Source of the DNA: Isoetes taiwanensis
Taxonomy: Eukaryota; Streptophyta; Lycopodiopsida; Isoetales; Isoetaceae
Assembly: GCA_021234155.1 (NCBI GenBank)
Contig: JAJEKV010000065.1
Location: 5,350,807-5,414,806 of the forward strand
Direction of reading: 5' to 3'
DNA: 64,000 bases
In this document: positions 22,146-31,928 of the stretch, piece by piece
Position numbering within the stretch: the stretch's first letter is position 1
Layout of the letters: the number at the start of each line of letters is the position of its first letter
Position numbers and translations under genes: made by a program
Notes under the pieces: model-generated
Databases searched by the model: none
What the model saw: the letters and a program-made list of their open reading frames with translations, nothing else
What the model was told of the DNA's origin: nothing

Positions 22146-24190
22146 AACAAGGTGCTGCGCACGAGGGGTTGCCCTATGGTGGCCCGAGAATGTGTTTTCA
22201 TAGTTTCTATTTCATCGTTTCGTGTTGGGTCTTTTTTGTTTTGTGTGGCTTGGCCTTTAGGGGCAATTCATAAACAAAAATGAACAAATGCCATCATCAT
22301 TAGTAAAAAATGATTTGAAGTACGTACAAAAAATCATGTTCTAACCATGCGATAAAAAAATGCCCTAAATAGACAAAAATTGATTATAAGTGAACGGTCC
22401 CAAGACAACTTTTTTAAATTCTATGAGCTATAACAAATATAAGTAATTTTAGAAAGTTATTATTAGTGCATTATGATAGTTTTCTATTTTTTTTTTCAAA
22501 TTGGTACTAACAACTTTTTGAAAATATTAGTGAAAAAAAAATTAGAATGTAAAATTTCCGTAAATATACTTGAATATTTTCAAAATTGAACTCTCGAATC
22601 CGCCCCTATTGTAAATTGATATATCGAAGTCGTGATAACTTGGACCATAACTCCAAAACAATTCCTAAAGCTATCGCCTCAGAAAAAGTCTAGAGAAATG
22701 GACTTACATGAAAATAAGTCAGAGAACCTATTTTGATCTCTTGATTTAGAGGACTCTGCAACAAAGACAAAAGGTTATAACATCAGCATTGCCAATTAGA
22801 TATAATGCTGTTTCTCGAAAATACAATGCTCTGGAAAGAAACATCTAGCAGCAGCTTACATTTTAGCGTTTGGAAAAAATGTAACCACGCTTACCCCAAA
22901 GTTGTACCCAAAGAAATGACAAATACAAGATTTGTTGTATTTCTAATCAATATTCTTGATTGCAATACCATCCAAATAAAGTGAATCATTCTGCACCTTA
23001 TTTTTAAGTTGTTCATGAAGCTCTGCAAATAGTTTGAAGCATTGTGATTTTGTCTTCCTAAGAATAGCTGCTGCAATCCTTTCCCATCTCTATGCACCCA
23101 CTAGTAGAGCAAGGGTTTACCCTTTAAAGGTAACCCAAAAAGTTATAAATTCTCAGATAGAAATAGAACGAATCCCAGAACATAAACTATGTATACGCAT
23201 GATTTGCATTTAGATAACCCAAGTATCTGTGTTTATCTGTTCATTATGTGAAACACATACATTCTTAATAGTGTCCTCTATAGACAAACAATTATACGGG
23301 TGGCACATGTTCATGCAAATAAGAACCCCATGAACAACCTGGCATGCAATCAGAAGATCTCGGATTTCTCCAATTGCTTTATTTGCTTGAAGTTCAATTT
23401 CCTTGATAAAATCAGGAATGTCAAGACATGCAGATTCAGATTTTTTTTTGTTATAACCTCCTTGAAAGCCCCACAGACCATAACCCAGTCTATATTGAGA
23501 AATAATAATGCATTAAAAAAAAAACCACATTATGAATATGATAATGGTTGTGATATGCTTAGGTGCGGTGACATCAAATGCAGCATTCTATATTGAGAAT
23601 AAGTTAGTAGCAACTTTGTTGCCAACCTTGTCTTCCATGTGTAGAGTGAGATCGTGCTTCAATTAATAATCGTAACTAGAGATAAATCCTTATATCATTA
23701 ATGTTATAAGGTAGAATGGCATCTTGTGAGCAAATGCAGACAATGCCAACCTAAATGTTCCAATCTTGTTTGCTGATCCCAGCTGGGCTTGTTGTTCTGC
23801 AGCCTAGATGTGAATATATCTGCAAGTTCTTTTCTAGAAAGAGAGTTCAAGATAACGAGGCCCCAAGTTCTTAGAGAGTGAGTTCAGAGATAACAAGCCC
23901 CCTCTGTTGAGGATGATAGCCTTGCAGATGAGGTTTATGATTTGACAGAAAAATCCCATGATCCAGATTAAAAGAGGAGTTGCCAGTTGAAGACGTGGTT
24001 CATTATGAGGTTCGTGCGCCCACAAAGGATTCTCTTTTGATCTTTACACGAGTCAGAATTGCCTGAAACCTCCACACAAGCTAGTTCTTTGTCCATTCCA
24101 AGCAATTGTTTCCTTTCTGCAAGAACATTGATCTCTTTGACTATTTCCACAGGTAAGTTGAGCATTCTCTTGGTGTTGAACGACAACCGC
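22146..24190. other. AT-rich stretch without supported genes
   Basis: I see no coding region with splice context or family signature here. Part of it may be 3' flank, or unrecognised exons, of the acyl-CoA oxidase pseudogene on the minus strand. Confidence 0.4.
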
Positions 24191-24199
24191 CAAAGGCCT

Positions 24200-25925
24200 A
24201 AACTGCACGTTGAGAAAATGCATGTGCTAGATCTTCAGCCAGCTGATAACTTTGAAATCACAATGGGATGTATTAACCAAGAAAAAATTACAGCAGAAAC
24301 ATACAACAAATACCAAAAGTGAAGCATCCAAAGATGACAGCCCTTGGGTCAACTTTGTGCATTCCGAAAGCATATCTTTCTAACAGTCCCCTCTCTTAAG
24401 CGAGAATAATGCCATCGTATGTGCGGTAAAGATGTAAGGATATCTTGTAAGAAATCACAACCATATTTGTCCGACTCACATATATTAGTATTGTACCGCA
24501 ATCCTTTCTCACTAAACCTTGTTGTATCATGTGTAGAAACCATTGACGCGTCCCAGATTAATGTGCTCTAGTCCTAGCCCCTTAAAGGTTTTCCTTTCTT
24601 CTTCGATGTTAAAAGTATTCTCGACAGAACCCTTTGCTCACCGCACCATCAAATAGAAATTTGTAGATCCCAACACTCATATCCGGACCATATTGCAAAG
24701 CACGAAGATGTCAAACCCGCACGTAAGGACATTGTTGTCACCCTCAAAGATGAGCCGCACATCATACCGCTTTAAATTGCCCAACTTTATTGTGGGTTTT
24801 AAGTCCCCGACCACCACAGGGCTCACGACATCCCCGATCAAGTTCACAAGGATCGGTGTTAAGACAAAGGGCACATGATCTCGTCAACCATTAATTTAAT
24901 TCATCCACCCGAAGTGTCCCGAGGTTATGCCAAGAAAAGACGCCTTTATAACCACTAGACAAAATGTGAATGGTCTTTGCATCTTACGCCGCCCTCATAT
25001 CGTTAATGTATAACTTCTTTCGGATCCATGGCATCAAAACTAATTCCATATCCGATTCAAGAGCCGGGGGTCAAGTAAGTTGCTAGAGAGTGAACCTCAT
25101 TAATCTAAAATGACAATGTCACCGATTCCTCAAAACCGAAAGCACCGTAAAGAAATTAAGGGCATACTCACGCTATCGCTAATAATGGAAACAATCGACA
25201 TTGATGCTTGGATAATCTAGCAAACAACACCTCTCGCCCATTTACAACACAGAGAATGCATGCCTTGTGTCGAGCATAACGAATTGCAAAGGGCAAGTCC
25301 AAGCCGGAAAGGACCACATTGTATTTTATTAATCATCTCACTACATTACATACAAAGATGTACCAAAAGCTACTGTGTTGATAATAATCACCTTTGCTCG
25401 GTACCACGCGACTAACGGCAATTGTTAAATCTCCGAAGTCAAAGGAGCCATGAATGCACCAAACCTCCTCGAAGATAAATGTTTTGAGAGCGAATCAAGT
25501 ATTATTTGGTAAAAAATTCCACAGAACAGTAATAAAGTTCAGCACGAAAAAAACTGCAAATTTCACATGCTATTGACCTGATCAGGATCACTTATAGAGC
25601 TAACATAATGTCCTTTTGGAGTGACATCTGCAACTGAGTTCAACAAATTCTCCCGAGGAACACGTATGTTATCAAACCTAAAGAGTACAGAGTATCAACT
25701 AAACTTTCAGAAGAAACAATAAAAATGAAATATTTACCAAATACGGCCATTACCAACTCCATGCAGCCCGATTTTATGACCAGAATAAGCTATTCGTATT
25801 TTCTGAACATGCTTTGCCATTTTCATCTATGATCTGTGCTATAAATGCATGAACCCCTTCATTTTCCGAAACCATGTGTAGCCGAAAGCAAAAATATAGT
25901 GTGTGTAGCATGCTGCAAACATTTT
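24200..25925 (-). pseudogene. Peroxisomal acyl-CoA oxidase (ACX3-type) pseudogene, introns retained
   Basis: Short minus-strand blocks match the acyl-CoA oxidase order: NEGVHAFIAQIIDENGK (about 25860-25810), HKIGLHGVGNGRIW (25795-25750), FDNIRVPRENLLNSVADVTP (25680-25620), VSSISDPDQ, RFGAFMAPLTS (25480-25440), KTIHILSSGYKG (24980-24940), a damaged CREACGGQGLKT-like block, FEGDNNVL (24750), FKGLGLEHIN (24580) and YQLAEDLAHAFSQRAV (24255-24205). Introns with GT and AG borders remain between blocks, so this is not a processed copy. Single-base frameshifts (near 25800, 25420 and 25270) and several stops disable it. The N-terminal part upstream of the ANHATHT-equivalent region is not recognisable. 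The enzyme family performs the first step of peroxisomal beta-oxidation. Confidence 0.82.
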
Positions 25926-26476
25926 CCTTATTCTCAGCAGATATATTGCGCAGAAGATAGTACTACCGTGGATTATCATTGGCAACAAGTATTTCATGAA
26001 GACAAGAACATTAAAAAAATACTGAAGGTTATTGATAATATCAAATTGACAGGCACGAAATGGAACTTCTACTATTCGCCACAAATTGTTGTTGCTGCGA
26101 TAAGGATAAATACTGCCTAACCTATCAAACTGATAGCATTTTATATGAATGAATACCAAGAGTAGTAGTCCCGAGCAACCAAAGACAGATACAAGGAATG
26201 GAAAATGCAAATAAATCACCAAACCTCCTAAATCCCTCTTCAAAGAAACTCACAATGGTCGAACCGACATATGTTCTTATTTACCAGATCAAATTGGAGC
26301 TGCCAGTTACCCGGTTAGAACATCTGCAATCCAGAATGCAGCTGACCGCCAGTTTACAGGAAACAAGGGGTTTTGAGCAGTCACCAGCATATCCTGGGTA
26401 TATTCCAGCATATACCCAGGATATACCACAAACCCACATAAACAAGGATTTGCTCCCCTAGGGGCAACCCAAAAAG

Positions 26477-26871
26477 GGAACGGGAAAAGAAAAGAAGGAG
26501 GGAAATGGTGGGGAAAAGAGAAAAAGGGGTATAAGAGAAAATGGACTACGAAAAATGTGTTGGAAAGGGAATAGAAAAAAGAAAAATCAAAAGGAAATGA
26601 AGGGGAAAAGGGGAAATGAAAGGGAAATGAACACGCCAAAAGGTAAAAGAGAGAAAGGGTGGGGGAGAAGGAGAGAAAGGAAAAGGAAAAAGTCCATCGG
26701 GAAAAAAGAAAGTGAAAAAGGGGAGAAAAGGAAAGTAGAAAAGGAAATGTGTAAAAAAAACGAGAATAAAAAGAAAAGAAAAATAGGAAGTGTTGTGTAG
26801 GGAAAACGAGGAAAGGGGAAAAGGAAAGGGATAAACGTGGGGTAGAGCAAATGATAAAGGAAAAGAGAAAC
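26477..26871 (+). repeat. Polypurine tract 3
   Basis: About 390 bp of plus-strand purine-rich DNA of the same style as the tracts at 20.6 and 21.2 kb (GGGAAAAGAGAAAAAGGGG-like words). No gene is supported; overlapping ORFs are compositional. Confidence 0.88.
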
Positions 26872-26935
26872 GGCGTCGGATACTTTAACAATGGAGTACT
26901 TTTGGGCTATTCATGCTCTCTTCTCTTTTGCGTCT

Positions 26936-27150
26936 GGGCGTTTAGTCTAGTGGTAATACACTAGGTCTAGCAACTATAGGTCTCGAGTTCGAGACCGCCC
27001 AGAATCGCACTCTGAACTGTTGGGTGTCAAAACTCACAGACGCAATGAAAAAGTGGTCACAACAAAGCAATGTAGTGTGGTGTGTGGTCACATGTCCAGT
27101 TGGATGCTGCCTAGTGGCGTGACGTTAAAATACTATCTATCTATCTATCT
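26936..27150 (+). mobile_element. tRNA-derived SINE
   Basis: The 5' part is tRNA-like with RNA polymerase III promoter boxes: A box TAGTCTAGTGG (26943-26953) and B box GAGTTCGAGACC (26985-26996), 32 bp apart. GGGCG at the start can pair with CCGCCC after the B box. The expected anticodon arm is not well formed, so it is not a tRNA gene. About 135 bp of tRNA-unrelated body follow, and the element ends in (CTAT)n at 27133-27150, a tail type used by many plant SINEs. A target duplication is not evident. Confidence 0.75.
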
Positions 27151-28670
27151 CATTCCTGCAGTGTATCATTTACAGGTTCTCAGCTTATGCCCAGCAGTGC
27201 TGGGCACCGTTCCTAGCAAATTAAGTACGATTTATCTGTGTTTTGAGATAAGCAGATAAATTTGCTTCTTGAGGCTAGTTGACATGTTCCCTCTATAGTA
27301 TTTATGTCTAGTGCCTTCTCCTTCGTCGTTATCAGCCGTTGTTGAGCCTGTCCTCCTTAGGTCGCTTGTCCCACCCTCCCACCCTCTTGTGCCTTTGGAC
27401 CTTTTATAGTTCGGCCTTTAATCCTCGACTGTTTTTCTTATTTGGTCACTTGCTTTCATTTCTTTGTTCTTACTTAGAGATAGCCCCTATTGTGGGTTAT
27501 CTTGAGTCCTCGTGCAATGATTGGTGGTCCTTGTGCCAAGTCTTGATTTTGTAGTGGCTCTCTTTTCATGAGTGGTTGCCCCTTTGTGTTCAGGTCTTTC
27601 TTTCATTAAGGGATTTAGTGTTGTTGTGATGGTCCTCGTGCCAGAGTAATATTCGCCCTCATGCCAAGTAGTAGGAAAAATGTGGATGTTGTGGTGGCCC
27701 TTGTGACATGAGTTTTTTGGCCCCCCATGCTAGCGATTTGGTGGCCCTCGTGCCTGGAGTATGGCCTTTGTGTTCCGTGGATGTTGGATTGGTGGTTTTG
27801 CAGGTTATAGGTCGAGGTCGATTGATATGAATGTGCTTGTCGTCATGGTGGTTTTCTTCGGGAGTGGCTCCTTATGCCATGTTAGCTTGGAGATGGATTG
27901 GACCTATATGCATGAGCTGCCTCATGGAGTTGGGATGTCGTTATATGAGTGGACGTCTCTTGAGTTTGATGAACTTTGTTTTGGTGGGGTCGTCGTTTGC
28001 GCAGAATAGAGTTGAAGGCTTACAAATCTTCATGATAACCTTGTAGTCAATTATTATACGACTTTGTGTAATGATATCTGTGTATTTTTTACATGCCCAA
28101 AAAGGCCGGTGGGCATGAGGGGCTTTGTTTGAAAGTATGTACATTTTTCTTTTTCAAGTAAAGAGGAGGGCTCCCATGGCTCATTCATTCATTCATTCAT
28201 TGCATGGTTGTTGGTCTGTGTTTGGAGTTCAACTAGACTCTAAAACTAAATTTAATTCAATTGGTAATGAAAAGGCATACACAATAGTTTTTTTTATATA
28301 TATAGATAAGTATAGCAAGATGTGGAATAGAGAACCAAACATTGAATCTTGGGTTTGGTCCATGAACGACATTTGCGTCAGATAGAAGAGGAATTGAAAA
28401 ATGCATTATATGATGAAAGATAAACTGCTTAGTTGAAGATAGTTAACATCCTGGAAGAAAAAAAAAAGCATAAGACTTGGCATGGGCATTAGGCTTATGG
28501 CAAAAAAATGATAAATATTGGAGCAAAAAAAGATGGATATAATTGGTTAAATCTTTCGTATGGAATAAATTTGTAAGGTAAAAAGCTAAGGACTTTTTTG
28601 ATATATGTTTTTTAGGGTTTCGCAGAGCTGGAGAATGTCTCAAGATGGAGACTACCAGATTATCTGGCAT
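27151..28670. other. Gene-free stretch with degenerate GGTGGCCCTTGTGCC repeats
   Basis: From about 27520 to 27765 the phrase GGTGG(T/C)CCT(T/C)GTGCC recurs at irregular spacing of 50-100 bp. An ATTC microsatellite lies at 28183-28203. ORFs here show no family match. I assign no function. Confidence 0.4.
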
Positions 28671-28675
28671 TGCCT

Positions 28676-29229
28676 AGAATGCCATCGATCCGAACCATCG
28701 GATCGGGTATTCTCGAATGGGCGAACATGCATCTCTTGCATGCATGCATGCATGCATTGCAGCTTTGGTTTGTTTTGGGATCGCTATTTCTTACAGGTTC
28801 TTCATTGACTTCTCATCGACGTTTTCTCCTCTCTCAGCAGTTCCCTTGACTCTTTTTTTTTTTTATAACAGGCAGGGGAGGGACTTCTCCTGCTTGGCTT
28901 GACAGTTTGGCGTATTTTTCCATGTTGGGACATGTTCTTCCCCGATCTTGTCCCTTTTGTGGCTATGCTTCAACCTTCGACCTCGATCCCGTTTTGATAA
29001 GGAAGTTCTCTTTTTGTCGGGAGCTTTTGTCTATTTTCATGTGAGCCTTTATTCGAGAATGCCATCGATCCGAGCCATCGGATCGGTATACTCGAATGAG
29101 CGAACACGCATCTCTTGCATGTATGCATTTTTTGGGCCTCTGATTCGTTTGGGGATCGCTATTTCTTACAGGTTCTTCATCAACTTCTCATCGGCGTTTT
29201 CTCCTCTCTCAGCAGTTCCTTTGACTCCT
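28676..29229. repeat. ~180-bp direct duplication (period 381 bp) with an internal palindrome
   Basis: 28676-28855 and 29057-29229 share about 180 bp, beginning GAATGCCATCGATCCG and ending CTCTCAGCAGTTCC(C/T)TTGACTC. Each holds an inverted repeat, CGATCCGA-ACCA-TCGGATCG in the first copy, and the first copy has a (TGCA)n run at about 28737-28760. A shorter third relative (TGCTTTTGTCTGTTTGCATG to CCTTATTCGAGAA) follows at about 29577-29615. Confidence 0.8.
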
Positions 29230-29651
29230 ACCCATCCTCCCTTAATGTGTATATTATTGTCAACGTTGTTTTTTTGTCGCGTGGCACACGTGACCAGCCC
29301 CTCATTTTTCGAGGTTGTTGTTTTTTTATCCTTGTGTTCTAGTTTGTTGATGTGCAGGTACTGTGGGATGCACGACGCCATCTTCTTCAAGCTTCATGGA
29401 TTTCTGTGTGGGAGCATTTTTTTGCAGCCTTACGTTGTGTCCAAGCCCCTTGCCAAGGGCTTATCACTAGGGGTTTTCCACGAAAATCCGGAGGGGGAGG
29501 GGTTTTCTGGGGTCCAGCTACCCACTCTCAACCATTGCAGAATTCTGCTGAGATGAATGAAAAGCCTAGCTAGCGGGTGCTTTTGTCTGTTTGCATGCAA
29601 GCCCTTATTCGAGAATTATCCTTAAGGCTAGACCCTAATCAGAAGTAAGGT

Positions 29652-30028
29652 ATGGAAAGCCAAGCTTTAGTACATTCGCTAGTAAGAACTGGTAGCATGT
29701 GCTTTATAAGAAACAGATTACTTGAATTTCTCACCTGTATCTCGAGTAAGAACCGGAAGAAGCCATGGGCGAAAGAAAGGGGATCTCAATATGGCAACCC
29801 GAAAAAGGATTGCAAATGCGATGCAAAAAGCTAATTCAGGAAAAAGATTTATCAATATAGAAAGTCTGTGGTCATTCCTTCCTTAAGAGCCTGCAATGCT
29901 GAAGAGAAAGCCAGGGACAATTGCAGTGCAAGCAAGAAACATGAAATTAACATCCCAGCCAAAAGCAAGAGTGCACCTCCTAGTTCTAAGATCATGGCAG
30001 TTGCAATCACTTCTGAACCTCAGGCAGC
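29652..30028 (+). other. Possible exon fragments of unknown identity
   Basis: Two short plus-strand ORFs (29652-29834 and 29868-30074) are lysine/serine-rich (for example RNRKKPWAKERG and NIPAKSKSAPPSSKIM). No family is recognised. The second runs into the dispersed duplicate block at 30029. Confidence 0.25.
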
Positions 30029-30297
30029 AAGCATAGCAATAAAGTCTGGGGAGACTTATGCAATAATCCTATAGTTAGCAGATCTGAAGAATGAAACAAG
30101 AAGATTTTGATCCATGCTGGACAAACTTCAAAGGTTTGATTAGATAATGTAGTATGCATTGTTTTAATTTAAAATAACAAGCAGCTAACTTAGATGTAGC
30201 TGATGCTATTACCAACTGATCAATTCGACACTGAATTACAAATAACCTCAATTTCATATTAGCAACTGGCCAATTCTGCAATTGATTACCAACAGCC
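30029..30297. repeat. Dispersed duplicate block, copy B (partner at 19216-19482)
   Basis: Appears identical by eye to 19216-19482, including two or three minisatellite units at its right end. At 30297 the match stops at GATTACCAACAGCC, and unrelated sequence containing CCCCGGGGGC and a TATATAG motif begins. Confidence 0.88.
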
Positions 30298-30652
30298 CCG
30301 GGGGCTTCACCTCCTTATATAGAGCATATGGCATGTGCGTGCAAGGGGTCGACTGAAACCCCCCTGTATACGGCTTTTTGCGGGCGAAACCCCCCAACCA
30401 TACGTAAATATGAATTTTAATTTTTGGCCCCTTATCCGTACATATACGCCAGTCCCAACTAGCAATCCATATACCCTTTCCCGTACATATACTGGAATGT
30501 TGGCCGATGTTTATCATACATATACTGGAATGTTGGCCAATGGTTGGGTTTATAATCTTGGCATATGGGATGTTGAAATGTTCATGAAATGTTGTCCTAA
30601 CCCCTATGGTAGTTGCTCACCCTTATGGCAACACTTATGGCCAAACATAGCA

Positions 30653-30735
30653 ACCTATGTCACCTCAAAAGGTTTACATCATAACCTATGTCACCTCAAA
30701 AGGTTTACATCATAACCTATGTCACCTCAAAAGGG
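30653..30735. repeat. Tandem repeat, about 32-bp units
   Basis: CATAACCTATGTCACCTCAA plus AAGGTTTACAT is repeated nearly three times. CATAACCT-like words continue to about 30805. It lies upstream of the short ORF at 30988. Confidence 0.85.
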
Positions 30736-30987
30736 ACGTTGCCATCATAACCTCTAACAACCTTCAACATGATAATCTATAACCTTTAAAATAAAATCAT
30801 AACCTTAAGATGATAATCTATTGGCATAATGACATCATAATGGTTGGGCATATTGGCATCAAATCTGCATATTCCGTTTTTGCTTTTATAAGTAGTGGCG
30901 GGAGTAGTCTCTTCATCACCATCACTCATCCATTTCCGGATCCTACTCCTTCCCCCAAGTTCCTTCCTTCCTTCTCCTCGCTTTGGA

Positions 30988-31272
30988 ATGGCCCGGATCA
31001 AGGTGACTGCCCGAAGGCAGCCTGCAGAATCGTCCTCTTCCAGCCATCCAGGCATGGAGATGATGTTTGTGGCCACATTTACTTGTTCGGAGGTGAACCG
31101 ATTGAAGGATCAAGGAGCAAATGTGTCTGCCCAGGTGCAGAACTGGCTTGATCGGGTTTGTCCGCATGAGGCACGTCTTCTACAGATGAACATTGAGGCA
31201 ACTGGCCTACTCCTTCGAGTTTTCCTTCAGATGCCCCCTCCAGGCTATATCACGCATGGGATGCAAGGATAA
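30988..31272 (+). CDS. Small hypothetical protein (94 residues)
   Basis: The ORF starts MARIKVTARRQPAESSSSSH and continues with an amphipathic segment (EVNRLKDQGANVSAQVQNWL) to TAA. The first ten residues resemble the histone H3 tail pattern MARTKQTARK, but there is no histone-fold sequence after it. A TATATAG motif lies about 670 bp upstream and a pyrimidine-rich leader directly upstream. I cannot assign a function, and it could be a fragment of a transposon gene. Confidence 0.35.
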   Translation: MARIKVTARRQPAESSSSSHPGMEMMFVATFTCSEVNRLKDQGANVSAQVQNWLDRVCPHEARLLQMNIEATGLLLRVFLQMPPPGYITHGMQG

Positions 31273-31928
31273 TCGGCTTATAATCTAACACTTTGATCTT
31301 TCTGTAAAAACCAGGGGTGAAAACAATCCATGCATGAGTTTTTTTTGTAAATGCAGTCTCGAATATTATATAATATGGTCGGAATATGGTAGCTTCAGGT
31401 AATGCAGGGGTAAAAACATGCAATGCTTCTGCATGCATGAGTTTTCTTGTACAAAAAATCTTCAACATAATATAATATGGTATCTTTTTTTGTAAACCGT
31501 GAAGTTGCATTTGTCTTTTCTCAGAATCAGTAGTAAACTATGGTTCTATTTACTTCAAATAAGAAACTAAAACCGAAAATCTCTTGCACATCCAAACAAA
31601 ATTGTTGCAGGTCATTCTTGGTGATCTAATGTTTACAACTTTAAACTCGGCTTTGAACTTCCAAACGCAACCTTCCGAACTTCCAAACGCTACCTAAACA
31701 AAAGCAAGGATGACACAAGAATCAAGTCAAGATTAAGTGCATGCAAAATAGACATTTAAATTATTCTTTCTACATCTATATCTGAAACCGGTCTGAAACT
31801 TCCTTCCTACATTCAAGTCTACATGTCCATAAAGCAAGCAGTTCCAAACAAAGTTCAAACAAGAGTTCAAATAGGGTTCCTTTTACCACTCTCTAAGCAG
31901 AACATATTGTTTACGTTCAGATCAAGGT

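Noticed and set aside
21227-22201. 324-codon minus-strand ORF rich in Phe, Pro, Ser and Leu
   Set aside because: It is the complement of a polypurine repeat; composition alone keeps the frame open, and overlapping long ORFs occur in several frames on both strands.
26936-27000. A functional tRNA gene
   Set aside because: A and B boxes and an acceptor-like stem exist, but no proper anticodon stem-loop forms and a SINE body with a repeat tail follows.
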